64,000 nt of DNA from Salinimicrobium sp049680855 (GCF_049680855.1 NZ_JBMPGS010000002.1:1011693-1075692), one strand, 5' to 3'; positions 51,968 to 61,056 are shown, counted from the first letter of the stretch. Program-made: numbers and translations. Notes: generated from the sequence alone by a model not told the origin.

Positions 51968-53447
51968 TCTTCTGATTTTTGAGGTATTTCATTAATTGTT
52001 CTGCGGCTATTTTACCGGAAATAAGGGATGGCGGTACGCCTGGTCCTGGCACTGTTAACTGCCCCGCATAAAATAAGTTCCTGACCTTCTTATTTCTGAT
52101 CTTTGGCTTGAGTACAGCTGTTTGGCGTAGGGTATTTGCCAGTCCGTAGGCGTTTCCTTTGTACGAATGATAATCTGCAATAAAATCACTCACACAATAA
52201 CTTCTCTTGTAATCTACAAATTGTTCAATTTCTTCCCCCACCTGATCTTCCAGGCGCTGCATCATGATCTTATAATATTTCTCCCGCAACTCTTCACCAT
52301 CTTCCAGCCCCGGTGCAAGGGGCATAAGTAAAAATAGGTTTTCGTGGCCTTCGGGCGCAACGCTGTTATCGTTTTGAGAAGGACAACAGACATAAAATAA
52401 AGGCTTCTCAGGCCATTTTGGATGCTTGTAAATTTCTTCTGAATGCTGAAAAAGTTCCTCTTCAAAAAAGAGGGTGTGATGCCTGATATTTTTCAGCTTT
52501 TTGGAAAGACCTAAATAATAAATCAGGCACGAGGGAGCCAACGTCCTGGAATCCCAGTAAGATTCACTGTAATTCCGGAGAGAAGCCGGTAATAACTCCT
52601 TTTCCACGTGATGATAATCTGCAGCAGCGACCACAGCATCAAATTTTAATTCAGTGCCATTCACTTTAATTCCGCTTGCTTTTCTGTTCTGAACAAGAAT
52701 CTCTTCAACGGCAGCGTTAAAGTGGAATTGCACACCTTTCTCTTTTCCCACCTTCATCATTGCTTCTATAACTTTACCAAAGCCACCCATGGGGTACCAG
52801 GTTCCAAGGGTCAATCCTGCATAATTCATGAGGCTGTAAAGCGCCGGAGTGTCTTGTGGCATCGCCCCCAGAAACAACACCGGAAATTCCATTAATGCAA
52901 TCAACTTCGGGTTTGAAAAGTATTTTCGAATATGTTTACTAAAGGAAGAAAAAACCTGAAGCCTAAAAGCACCTTTTATGAAATCTACATCGGCAAATTC
53001 GGTTAAAGAAAGCCCCGGCATATAAACCAGGTCTTTCATGCCTTTGTCATACTTGAATTTTGCTTCTTTCATAAAGGCCATCAATTTCTTTGAGCTGCCT
53101 TCTTCTATAGAGTCAAAAAGTTCACAGAGTTTAGAAAAGTCGTCTGGTACCGGAAGCGTTTCTTTCTTATCAAAAATGATTTCAAACGCAGGATCCAGCA
53201 ACTTTAGATCATATAGATCCTTTACAGAATACCCGAAATCTCCAAAGAACTTTTCAAATACATCGGGCATCCAATACCAGCTGGGGCCCATATCAAAAGT
53301 ATAACCATTTGAAGTTTCAAACTGCCGGGCACGGCCGCCACCACTGGAATTTTTCTCATAGATATGTACCTCATGACCTTCAGAAGAAAGATATGCCGCC
53401 GCACTTAATCCTGAAAAACCCGAACCAATTACTGCTATTTTAGCCAT
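51951..53447 (-). CDS. crtI: Phytoene desaturase
   Basis: 498 aa FAD enzyme. N-terminal IAVIGSGFSGLSAAAYLSSE with YEKNSSGGGRARQFE, then TFDMGPSWYWMPDVFEKFF, and C-terminal NLFYAGQLTVPGPGVPPSLI, the bacterial CrtI signature. It converts phytoene to lycopene at the membrane. It begins 3 bp after the stop of the B12-type MerR regulator gene and is the first pigment gene. Confidence 0.94.
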   Translation of the reverse strand: MAKIAVIGSGFSGLSAAAYLSSEGHEVHIYEKNSSGGGRARQFETSNGYTFDMGPSWYWMPDVFEKFFGDFGYSVKDLYDLKLLDPAFEIIFDKKETLPVPDDFSKLCELFDSIEEGSSKKLMAFMKEAKFKYDKGMKDLVYMPGLSLTEFADVDFIKGAFRLQVFSSFSKHIRKYFSNPKLIALMEFPVLFLGAMPQDTPALYSLMNYAGLTLGTWYPMGGFGKVIEAMMKVGKEKGVQFHFNAAVEEILVQNRKASGIKVNGTELKFDAVVAAADYHHVEKELLPASLRNYSESYWDSRTLAPSCLIYYLGLSKKLKNIRHHTLFFEEELFQHSEEIYKHPKWPEKPLFYVCCPSQNDNSVAPEGHENLFLLMPLAPGLEDGEELREKYYKIMMQRLEDQVGEEIEQFVDYKRSYCVSDFIADYHSYKGNAYGLANTLRQTAVLKPKIRNKKVRNLFYAGQLTVPGPGVPPSLISGKIAAEQLMKYLKNQKNEVTV

Positions 53448-53450
53448 TTT

Positions 53451-54356
53451 TTAATCTTTTTTAGCTTTGACCGGCTTGTTTAATTCCTTTTCAAGGCTGG
53501 CTACAGAATTTAAAAATTTTGTTTGAGATCTGGTTTTAAGTTGACCTAAAAGCTTCTTGTTACCCGATAGATATATCTCCTGCCCGGGTAATTTATTTTC
53601 CATGGAGGAAATATATTCCTGTGCGTCTTCCGGCAAATCAAAATGAACAAGGAAAAACAGAATTTTATCAGGTAAAGTATCCTGTGCTGCTTCTATCATA
53701 GAATCAAATGGAAGATTAGCTCCCAGGTAATTTACTTTTTTTCCTGCAGATTTTATAAGATAACTGGCAAGTAACAATCCTATTTCATGAAATTCGTTTT
53801 CCGGAAGGAATAACAACCAGGATTCACTTGCAGGTTCTGCAGGTGGTAACGCATCAATTGCGGTGAACATTTTTTGCCGAAGTAAATTACTAATAAAATG
53901 TTCACGTGCTGGCGGCACCGTATTCCCCGCCCACATGAGCCCAAGGCGATTTAGCATAGGATAAATTACCTCAAGATAGGCATCTCTAACTCCATACCTC
54001 AAAAGGCAATGGGAAAACATCTTTTCGAAGTGAGGCTCATCAAAATCCATCCCGGCAGCTATAAGCTGGGAAATAAAAAATTCATTGATTTCATTGCCCC
54101 GATGTTTTTCTTCATATTCACGAATAAGAGAGAAAATCTTTTCATCGGGCATAGAGCCAATCTGTGATATTTTATATCCAGATTGCGTAAGAGTTACGAT
54201 GTTAAGCAACCTTCGCAACTGTGAATTATCATAATACCTTGTATTTCCGGTAGAGCGATTTGGCTCCAGTGCCTTGTACCGCTGCTCCCATACTCTTATG
54301 GTATGTGCTTTAATGCCTGAAAATTTCGAAAGCTGCGAAATTGAAAATTGATCCAT
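53451..54356 (-). CDS. MerR-family regulator with B12-binding photosensory domain (CarH/LitR-like)
   Basis: 301 aa. Residues 1-70 are a MerR winged helix-turn-helix (ISQLSKFSGIKAHTIRVWEQ). A helical bundle follows, with Trp142-x9-Glu152-His153 (WAGNTVPPAREH), the adenosylcobalamin photosensing signature of CarH. The Rossmann-like cobalamin domain has Glu188-x-His190-x2-Gly193 (ENEFHEIG), supplying the lower axial His. Expected behaviour: a dark AdoCbl-bound tetramer represses the carotenoid promoter and light breaks it apart. The usual late Gly-Gly of B12 domains reads Ser-Gly here (IYLSGNKK). First gene of the operon, so probably autoregulated. Confidence 0.9.
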   Translation of the reverse strand: MDQFSISQLSKFSGIKAHTIRVWEQRYKALEPNRSTGNTRYYDNSQLRRLLNIVTLTQSGYKISQIGSMPDEKIFSLIREYEEKHRGNEINEFFISQLIAAGMDFDEPHFEKMFSHCLLRYGVRDAYLEVIYPMLNRLGLMWAGNTVPPAREHFISNLLRQKMFTAIDALPPAEPASESWLLFLPENEFHEIGLLLASYLIKSAGKKVNYLGANLPFDSMIEAAQDTLPDKILFFLVHFDLPEDAQEYISSMENKLPGQEIYLSGNKKLLGQLKTRSQTKFLNSVASLEKELNKPVKAKKD

Positions 54357-54364
54357 TTGTTTAG

Positions 54365-54389
54365 CTTGTTACAAACAAATTTAAACAAG
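54365..54389 (-). promoter_or_regulatory. Candidate promoter and operator of the carotenoid operon
   Basis: Inverted repeat CTTGTT-N13-AACAAG that contains, on the minus strand, a perfect -7 box TAAATTTG (54383-54376). It lies 9-33 bp ahead of the regulator's ATG. A TTG exists 24 nt upstream of the -7 box, longer than the usual spacing, which fits a MerR-type promoter or may be coincidence. Confidence 0.45.
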
Positions 54390-54549
54390 AAAACGGGATC
54401 ATAACCTCAATTAAGATAAAATTAGCAGATGATTCTATTGAAAATCATACACTAACTTAGCAAAATTTCTTTTACATCCTATTACAACTAAAAAAAGTGT
54501 TTAAAATAAAGCGCTTTTTGCTGCTCCTGAAATGTGATCTTAATAACTC

Positions 54550-54569
54550 TTCAAAAATGTGCTTTTCAG
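54550..54569. repeat. Near-palindromic motif copy (degenerate)
   Basis: TTCAAAAATGTGCTTTTCAG, a degenerate copy of the 19-bp motif, about 30 bp upstream of the DUF6095 gene; a TAAATTTG -7 box follows at 54580-54587. Confidence 0.35.
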
Positions 54570-54596
54570 GGATAATTCTTAAATTTGCCTTTTCTT

Positions 54597-54827
54597 ATGG
54601 AAGATAGAAAACATACAAATAAAGAGGTATTAAGCAAAGGCATTAAGTTGATGGCAGCCTCCTTACCTCTTGCATTCATTGGTCCTGTAGTACTTTTTAG
54701 CAGTTTTAAGAATCAGGATCATCCTTATTTTATTCCTGTACTCATTCTTGCACTACTGGCAATGAGCGGGGCCATCCTATTGATGTTCCTGGGGATAAAA
54801 AAGATCATGAAATCACTTTTTGACTAA
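54597..54827 (+). CDS. DUF6095 small membrane protein
   Basis: 76 aa from ATG 54597. Two transmembrane helices (GIKLMAASLPLAFIGPVVLF and VLILALLAMSGAILLMFLGI) linked by the conserved SSFKNQDHPYFIPV, and a basic end KKIMKSLFD. This matches a small flavobacterial family of unknown function. A -7 box TAAATTTG sits at 54580-54587, very close to the ATG, giving a short leader. Confidence 0.82.
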   Translation: MEDRKHTNKEVLSKGIKLMAASLPLAFIGPVVLFSSFKNQDHPYFIPVLILALLAMSGAILLMFLGIKKIMKSLFD

Positions 54828-54924
54828 TTTTTTGAAGTTTTTTGGCTTTACGAAGCGAAAATGGAGAAATGAAGAGCAAATTTTCTAATACCATTGTTTA
54901 ATCACAGCACATCTTGGAAAATGC

Positions 54925-54932
54925 TATCTTTG
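54925..54932 (+). promoter_or_regulatory. -7 box ahead of the TonB receptor
   Basis: TATCTTTG matches TAnnTTTG exactly, 14 bp before the TTG start at 54947. No TTG at the standard -33 spacing was seen. Its position argues against translation starting at the upstream TTG 54914. Confidence 0.45.
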
Positions 54933-54946
54933 ACAAAAAATTTCAC

Positions 54947-57313
54947 TTGAAAACCACATTTTTAGCTCTCTTTCTGGTTCTTACTTCTTTCCTAAATGCA
55001 CAGGAGAATTATAATATTAAAGGCGTTGTAAAAGATGCTGCTAATAACGAAAAGCTTTCGGGCGTTAATATTCTTTTTCCCGATCTAGGCACAGGAACCA
55101 CCACAAATGATTATGGATTTTACTCTATAAAAGTTCCGGAAGGAACCCACACTGTTACTGTGACTTACTTAGGTTATACCTCAATTTCGCGGGAAATTTT
55201 AGTTTCAGAAAACACGACATTCGATTTTGATCTTGAGGAAACTTCCGAAAACCTGGAAGAAGTGATCATCACCGAAAATGTAGAGCGGCTTAACATTAAG
55301 AGCCCCGAAATGAGTGTCAATAAACTGGAAATTAGCACCATACAGAAGTTACCGGTAGTCTTTGGGGAAGTGGACATCGTAAAATCCTTGTTGCTGTTAC
55401 CCGGCGTTTCCAATGCCGGTGAAGGTTCTTCGGGCTTCAACGTGCGTGGCGGTGCGGCAGATCAAAACCTGATACTGCTGGACGAAGCGACAATTTATAA
55501 TGCTTCACACCTGTTCGGACTTTTTTCTGTCTTTAATCCCGATGCAATTAAAAATCTGAAGCTCTATAAAGGGGGAATTCCGGCAGAATTTGGTGGAAGA
55601 GTTTCTTCAGTGCTTGACATTTATCAAAAAGACGGGAACAGCAAAAAGTTTGAAGCAAGAGGGGGAATTGGCCTTATTTCGAGTCGGCTGTTGGCTGAAG
55701 GTCCGCTGGTAAAAGACAAAGGTTCTTTTCTTATTGGGGGCCGAAGTTCTTATGCTCATTTATTTCTGAAACTTACAGATAACGACAACTCAGCTTATTT
55801 CTACGATCTGAATACGAAACTGAGCTACCGTCTTGATGATGAAAACACCTTCCTTTTCTCTGGTTATTTTGGAAGGGATGTATTCAATATTTCTGATAGC
55901 TTTAATAACCTCTACGGCAATGCGGTGTTCAATTTGCGTTGGAATCATGTAATGACAGATAATGTTTTCACGAATTTAAGCATGATCTACAGTGATTACT
56001 ACTATGGATTAACTCTGGATTTTGTAGGTTTCAACTGGAATAGCGGAATTAAAAACTTTAATCTGAAGTACGATATTGATCATTATCTCAACGAAAATCT
56101 AGAATTAAATTATGGCATTCAAAATACCTATTATGAATTTAATCCCGGAGAAATAGAACCAAATTCCGAAAGTTCAGGAATTAATTACCAGGAACTCATA
56201 AAGAAATATGCTTTTGAAAGTGCAGCTTACCTCTCATTTCAGCATACTTTTTCTGATAATTTTTCGGCAGAATATGGTTTAAGATATAGTACGTTTTTTC
56301 GACTGGGACAGGAAGAATTAAACCTGTACGAAAATGATCGTGCGGTGAGCTATAATCCTACTTTTGGCATATATGAATCTGTTGAACCCATAGATACCAA
56401 ATCGCTTTCCAGGGGTAAAACAGAAAAATTCTTCGGAAACCTGGAACCGCGATTATCCATGTCTTATAGCTTTAATGATAACCAGTCGGTAAAAATGAGC
56501 TACAACAGGATGACGCAGTATTTGCATTTGATCACAAATACAAGTTCCCCCACCCCTCTTGATGTATGGGCTCCCAGCGGAAAATATATCGATCCGCAGC
56601 GACTCGACCAGTATGCTGTTGGTTATTTTCAGAATTTAAAAAATGAATTATTTTCGGTGGAAATAGAAGCGTTTTATAAAAAATTACAAAACCGCCTGGA
56701 TTATATAGACGGCGCAAATTTAGTGGCAAATGATGCCATTGAGCAGGTTTTACTGGAAGGAGAAGCACGGGCTTACGGTCTTGAACTCCTGCTTAGGAAG
56801 AACAGAGGTGGTTTTTCCGGATGGCTGGCTTACACCCTCTCTCGATCAGAACAACGCACTCCTGGTAGAACTCCAAACGAACCAGGAATTAATAAGGGCG
56901 TATGGTACAATACTTCGTACGACAAAACGCATGACCTTTCTCTAACCACAACTTATGAACTAAGCCAAAAATGGCAGTTAAGCTCTAACTTTATTTTTCA
57001 AACCGGCTTGCCCACCACTTATCCAACAGCCCAATATAAATTCGAGAATCTCAATATTCCGGTTTATTCTGCTCGAAACAGCAACAGGTTACCTGCATAT
57101 CACCGCCTTGATATTTCTGCCACCTATACGCCTAATCCTTCCAAAAGGAAAGGTTACCAGTCTTCCTGGAACTTTGGAATTTATAACCTTTACAATAGAA
57201 GGAATGCAGTTTCGCTGAGTTTTAGAGAGAATGAAGATACGAGAGTCAATGAAGCCGTTCGGCTTTCGCTTTTTGGAATCATTCCTTCAGTTACTTATAA
57301 TTTTAAATTCTAA
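54947..57313 (+). CDS. TonB-dependent receptor with carboxypeptidase-regulatory-like domain
   Basis: About 788 aa from a TTG at 54947, which yields a normal signal peptide (LKTTFLALFLVLTSFLNAQ); another TTG at 54914 would prefix 11 residues over a promoter-like box. Regulatory-like domain at about 20-105 (KDAANNEKLSGVNILFPDLG), plug with LLLLPGVSNAGEGSSGFNVR and LLDEATIYNASHLFGLFSVF, then the barrel with a C-terminal Phe. It is paired with a DUF4249 lipoprotein gene 3 bp downstream, a frequent flavobacterial arrangement whose ligand is unknown. Confidence 0.88.
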   Translation: MKTTFLALFLVLTSFLNAQENYNIKGVVKDAANNEKLSGVNILFPDLGTGTTTNDYGFYSIKVPEGTHTVTVTYLGYTSISREILVSENTTFDFDLEETSENLEEVIITENVERLNIKSPEMSVNKLEISTIQKLPVVFGEVDIVKSLLLLPGVSNAGEGSSGFNVRGGAADQNLILLDEATIYNASHLFGLFSVFNPDAIKNLKLYKGGIPAEFGGRVSSVLDIYQKDGNSKKFEARGGIGLISSRLLAEGPLVKDKGSFLIGGRSSYAHLFLKLTDNDNSAYFYDLNTKLSYRLDDENTFLFSGYFGRDVFNISDSFNNLYGNAVFNLRWNHVMTDNVFTNLSMIYSDYYYGLTLDFVGFNWNSGIKNFNLKYDIDHYLNENLELNYGIQNTYYEFNPGEIEPNSESSGINYQELIKKYAFESAAYLSFQHTFSDNFSAEYGLRYSTFFRLGQEELNLYENDRAVSYNPTFGIYESVEPIDTKSLSRGKTEKFFGNLEPRLSMSYSFNDNQSVKMSYNRMTQYLHLITNTSSPTPLDVWAPSGKYIDPQRLDQYAVGYFQNLKNELFSVEIEAFYKKLQNRLDYIDGANLVANDAIEQVLLEGEARAYGLELLLRKNRGGFSGWLAYTLSRSEQRTPGRTPNEPGINKGVWYNTSYDKTHDLSLTTTYELSQKWQLSSNFIFQTGLPTTYPTAQYKFENLNIPVYSARNSNRLPAYHRLDISATYTPNPSKRKGYQSSWNFGIYNLYNRRNAVSLSFRENEDTRVNEAVRLSLFGIIPSVTYNFKF

Positions 57314-57316
57314 AAT

Positions 57317-58126
57317 ATGAAGAGTTTCAAAAATGGCATTTTAGCATTCCTTTTATTACTATCTGCCGCAAGTTGTGAAGAGGTGGTAGAGGTAGATCTG
57401 GAAGAATCTGAACCAAGACTGGTCATTGAAGCTTCACTGGTGTGGAATGAAGTAGACCTTCAAACACCTCTATATGTTAAACTAAGCACAACCGCTCCTT
57501 ATTTTGATGAAGAAATTCCACCCGTGGAAAATGCGGTGGTTAGCATACATGACGGCTTTGGAAATAAATACTTTTTTTCTGAAATAGAACCAGGACTTTA
57601 TAGGAATGACGGTTTCCTTCCAAATACCGATGCAACTTACGAGCTAGAGGTTGCTTACAATGAAGAAGTTTACTTTGCAACTGCGTCTTTTATAACTTCT
57701 CCTGAAATAGAAGAAATTGAACAGGACAACAACGGCGGATTTACAGGAGATGAAATAGAAATACGAGCCTATTTTACAGATCCTGTTGGGAAAGGCGACC
57801 ATTACTTATTTCGATTTTACAACGAAGACCTGTCTTTTCAAATATATGATGACGAACTCATTGATGGAAACCGCAGCTTTGCATTTTTCAGTAATGAGGA
57901 TCTTGAATCGGGAGACGAAGTAATTCTTGAGCTCCAGGGTATTTCTAAACAATTCTACGAATATCTATTTCTGCTACGTTCACAGGCAGGAACAGGCGGC
58001 GGTCCATTTCAAACACAGCCTACGCTTGTGAGAGGAAATATAATTAACCTTACCAACCCTGATAATTTTCCCTTCGGATTTTTTCGGATGTCAGAAAAGG
58101 ATGTTTTAAACTATCAGGTGCAGTAA
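57317..58126 (+). CDS. DUF4249 lipoprotein
   Basis: 269 aa. Lipobox SAASC near residue 20, then an acidic stretch and the DUF4249 domain beginning EPRLVIEASLVWNE; predicted beta-rich. It probably sits at the outer membrane with the TonB receptor, comparable in position to SusD partners but of a different fold. The N-terminal codons contain a copy-like TCAAAAATGGCATTTT sequence (57327-57342), which may be coincidental. Some family members are longer, so the C-terminus may be shorter than typical. Confidence 0.85.
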   Translation: MKSFKNGILAFLLLLSAASCEEVVEVDLEESEPRLVIEASLVWNEVDLQTPLYVKLSTTAPYFDEEIPPVENAVVSIHDGFGNKYFFSEIEPGLYRNDGFLPNTDATYELEVAYNEEVYFATASFITSPEIEEIEQDNNGGFTGDEIEIRAYFTDPVGKGDHYLFRFYNEDLSFQIYDDELIDGNRSFAFFSNEDLESGDEVILELQGISKQFYEYLFLLRSQAGTGGGPFQTQPTLVRGNIINLTNPDNFPFGFFRMSEKDVLNYQVQ

Positions 58127-58130
58127 GGTT

Positions 58131-58149
58131 TAAAAAGAGCATTTTTGAC
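58131..58149. repeat. Near-palindromic motif copy
   Basis: TAAAAAGAGCATTTTTGAC, degenerate copy immediately after the DUF4249 stop. Confidence 0.4.
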
Positions 58150-58186
58150 AAATTTTCTGCGGAAAGCAAATTCTTCAGAAAGCGCT

Positions 58187-58207
58187 TCAAAAATGCCTTT
58201 TTTGGAT
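58187..58207. repeat. Near-palindromic motif copy
   Basis: TTCAAAAATGCCTTTTTTGGA, a second copy in the same convergent gap, about 38 bp from the previous one. Confidence 0.45.
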
Positions 58208-58230
58208 GTTTTTGCAGCAAGATTTCTGTA

Positions 58231-59103
58231 TTATTTTCCTGACAAATTTTCTACCTTCTCAAAATATTCTCTTTGCAACTGAAGCGTTGTTGTATCCTGT
58301 TTCACAGCACGAAGCCCTTCCACGATAGACCGCACATTGTCATCTGTTATCATTTTCCCGAGTTCGGCAGTTGCGACACCACCATCACCAGCATAATGCA
58401 GCGGATATGAACCATGCCACCAGATTGCAGTATAAACATTGGGAAGATCTGCCAGCCTTCCCTGGTTTGCGCCAGATTCGGTTTTTGCACGGTCAAGATG
58501 AACAAGCTCCGGCCGCATGTGCAGTAAAATCGAAGTTTCATTTTCACCTCCATGCAGATCGTTAGAGGCGTTCGATTTCCTCATTTTTGACACTTTCTCC
58601 CTCACAGCCTCCTCCATTTCAGGTTCATGAAAGAAAACGGCATAATCTCTATTCTTCTCCAATTGGGTTTGAATAAAATATCTCAACAACTGCGGATTTC
58701 CGCCGTGACCATTTATAATAAATATTTTTTCAAAACCATTTCGGGCAATCTCGTCACAAGTAGCCTGCAGCATGTCCAGAGTCAACTCTGTAGGCAGGGA
58801 AAAAGTACCTTGAATATGTTTGGCTTCATTTACCTGTCCATAAAAATAGTCTGGAAAAATTACAGCATACTCCTGTTCCGCAGCCATCTTTGCCAGCTGT
58901 CTTATACGTATCAGGTCAGATCCAATTGGAGCGTGAGGACCATGTTTTTCCAAGATTCCTATTGGAAGTATTATTGTCTTGTTAGATTTTTCGAGTGCTA
59001 GCGACCAGTCACTGGCAGTAAGCTCATCCCATCTCGCCGGAATTTCCTGAGCTGATAGATTAAAAGAAAGGCAAAGAAGCAATAGCACAACAAATGGTTT
59101 CAT
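58231..59103 (-). CDS. Secreted creatininase-family metalloamidase
   Basis: 290 aa with a signal peptide ending NLSAQ. Metal-ligand motifs of the creatininase fold: PIGILEKHGPHAPIGSD (Glu, His, Asp), FIINGHGGNPQLLRYF (His) and DLHGGENETS (Glu). Family members hydrolyse cyclic or linear amides such as creatinine or formamides; a periplasmic version has no defined substrate. The promoter at 59132-59165 fits the Bacteroidota consensus. Confidence 0.87.
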   Translation of the reverse strand: MKPFVVLLLLCLSFNLSAQEIPARWDELTASDWSLALEKSNKTIILPIGILEKHGPHAPIGSDLIRIRQLAKMAAEQEYAVIFPDYFYGQVNEAKHIQGTFSLPTELTLDMLQATCDEIARNGFEKIFIINGHGGNPQLLRYFIQTQLEKNRDYAVFFHEPEMEEAVREKVSKMRKSNASNDLHGGENETSILLHMRPELVHLDRAKTESGANQGRLADLPNVYTAIWWHGSYPLHYAGDGGVATAELGKMITDDNVRSIVEGLRAVKQDTTTLQLQREYFEKVENLSGK

Positions 59104-59131
59104 AGTTGGTTGGTTTTTATAGTGAATCCTA

Positions 59132-59165
59132 CTAATTTATTATAAAATGAGCTAAAAACCCAAAA
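59132..59165 (-). promoter_or_regulatory. Bacteroidota-type promoter for the creatininase-family gene
   Basis: On the minus strand TTTTG (59165-59161), 21-nt spacer, TAAATTAG (59139-59132), one mismatch from TAnnTTTG. The -7 box lies about 28 bp ahead of the ATG. Confidence 0.55.
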
Positions 59166-59320
59166 TTGATCCTACTAGGACTAAGAAAATTAAAAAAGGT
59201 GGAAAAAGATTCAAGCTATTTCACAATTTTCCAGGTTCCGCAAATGAGGAAAATCTTTATATTTATTGCCTGCCGCAAACCTGCAATAAGTTGAGCAGCT
59301 AATTCAAGATGATTAGTCCC

Positions 59321-60829
59321 TCACTCCCTTCCAGAGTTGCTCACGAATGAAAGATATTTACTATCAGGTGACCAGGAAGGAACATTGATGGTTCCCTGTC
59401 CACCATATAGGTAAGCGATTACTTTGGGCGCGCCACCAGATGTTGGCATGAGGTTAAGGGTAACCCTTTTAAAAGAAGGATGGGCATTCACAGGGATTTT
59501 GGCAGGAAAGGATATATATGCAATCCATTTTCCGTCGGGCGAAATATGCGGGAACCAATCATTGCGTGCATCGAATGTCAATTGTTCCTTAGCCGAACCA
59601 TCTGGCTTCATTCGCCATATTTGCATTGTTCCGGAAGCGCTGCTATTGTAATAAACAAATTTTCCGTCAGGGGAATATTCACAGCCATCTACATGTTCCC
59701 CTTCCCCCGTAGAAGTTAACTGTACTTCTTTACCTTCATATATTGATTTCCTGTATATATCGTAAGTAGAATTGCCCTCCCTTGTAGCTACGTAAACTAC
59801 TTCATCATTGCTGGGGGCCCAGCCATGCCAGTAAGAAGGTGCCTGAGGAGTGACAAGACGTGGCGTTCCTCCCTCTAAAGGAAGAACATAAACCTTAGAA
59901 CCTTCACCATCGGCATGATGACTTATAGCAAGCATTTTACCGTCAAAGGAAATCCCATGATCATTGTTAAGATTATCGGCAAAACCGGTATTCAATTTTT
60001 CAGGTTTCCCTCCTGCTACCGGAATGATATATAAAGAACCCTCCATATTAAAGAGGAGTTCTTCTCCACCAGGCATCCAGTTTGGTGCTTCAAAGCGATC
60101 ATCCTTTTGATAAATGACCTTTCGCATTCCACTCTCTACATCTAAAGTTTCAAGGCGGCAGCCTAACCAACCTTTCTTTCCGGGATCATAATCATCTAAT
60201 ACTGGCTTATCTATCCTAACGTTCCAGAATTTGGCGGGTTGAACCTGCTTGCCCTCCTCAGACATATTAAACAATCCAACCAGCACCTCCCCTTCCAGCG
60301 CTTTTATTTTTCTCTGACTAATTTTCTGTAAAGGTTCTCCAAAATGGGCTGCTCTCATAATAATGTCCTCACCTTTACGCTCCAACTGAAGAATGTCGTA
60401 ACTGGTTTTTGGTGAAGATATTTGTCTTTGGGAATCTCTACTCGTATCTTCTACTTCCCGCCATTCAAAAAATGTAGTTCCGTTTCCCGTCAGACTTGCA
60501 CTGGCATGTGCCTCATCTTCTTCTATAGTCTTCCTTATCATCAATCCTGCCTTATGTCCGCTAGCATTGGCTATATAATCAATATGAGCGGTAAATATGA
60601 AATCCCCTTGCAGTTTGTTGTACACATACATATTCCCGCTACTTCGCATTGCTGGACTCGTGCTGTCATGATTTAAGGTGTAGATTTGAGTTGAAGGATT
60701 ATAGGTGACATTTCTAAAATTTTCCGTAGCCCCAATGTTCCGGTTATGGGAGAAGATACCAACGGAATTTTCCTGGGCAGGCAATGTAATTATTGTAAAA
60801 AAGAAAAGAATTGATAAGTAAGACTTCAT
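59321..60829 (-). CDS. Exported TolB-like beta-propeller (PD40 repeats) protein
   Basis: About 502 aa from ATG 60829, which begins a signal peptide (MKSYLSILFFFTIITLPAQ). Residues 30-220 are a beta-sandwich of the DUF1349/LamG-like type (GNMYVYNKLQGDFIFTAHI, GLMIRKT). The C-terminal half is a propeller with WD40-like PD40 repeats: NWMPGGEELLFNM, GCEYSPDGKFVYYNS, FPHISPDGKWIAYIS and VPSWSPDSKYLSFVSNSG. It resembles TolB-like proteins, but without the Tol-Pal genes; periplasmic ligand binding is likely. Confidence 0.84.
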   Translation of the reverse strand: MKSYLSILFFFTIITLPAQENSVGIFSHNRNIGATENFRNVTYNPSTQIYTLNHDSTSPAMRSSGNMYVYNKLQGDFIFTAHIDYIANASGHKAGLMIRKTIEEDEAHASASLTGNGTTFFEWREVEDTSRDSQRQISSPKTSYDILQLERKGEDIIMRAAHFGEPLQKISQRKIKALEGEVLVGLFNMSEEGKQVQPAKFWNVRIDKPVLDDYDPGKKGWLGCRLETLDVESGMRKVIYQKDDRFEAPNWMPGGEELLFNMEGSLYIIPVAGGKPEKLNTGFADNLNNDHGISFDGKMLAISHHADGEGSKVYVLPLEGGTPRLVTPQAPSYWHGWAPSNDEVVYVATREGNSTYDIYRKSIYEGKEVQLTSTGEGEHVDGCEYSPDGKFVYYNSSASGTMQIWRMKPDGSAKEQLTFDARNDWFPHISPDGKWIAYISFPAKIPVNAHPSFKRVTLNLMPTSGGAPKVIAYLYGGQGTINVPSWSPDSKYLSFVSNSGRE

Positions 60830-61056
60830 TTTATAAGATTTTTCCGGCAATTTCGCACCATTGTAGATGATGCTCATAACATTCAAATACCAGTAATTCC
60901 TTACCAGATTAGAACAGTTTTACCTTTGTTGAAATTACTTAAATATAGCTCATCTTACAATAAGTAACAAAAGCATTGAAAAGGGGAGGCTGTTTTTTTA
61001 TTTACCATGCAGTTCTCTCTAGGTATTTCTCTTCTTTTTGTTTCACTTTACTCCAT
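60830..61056. other. Intergenic region between propeller gene and rRNA operon end
   Basis: About 230 bp of AT-rich sequence with no supported gene and no recognised RNA. Confidence 0.4.
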
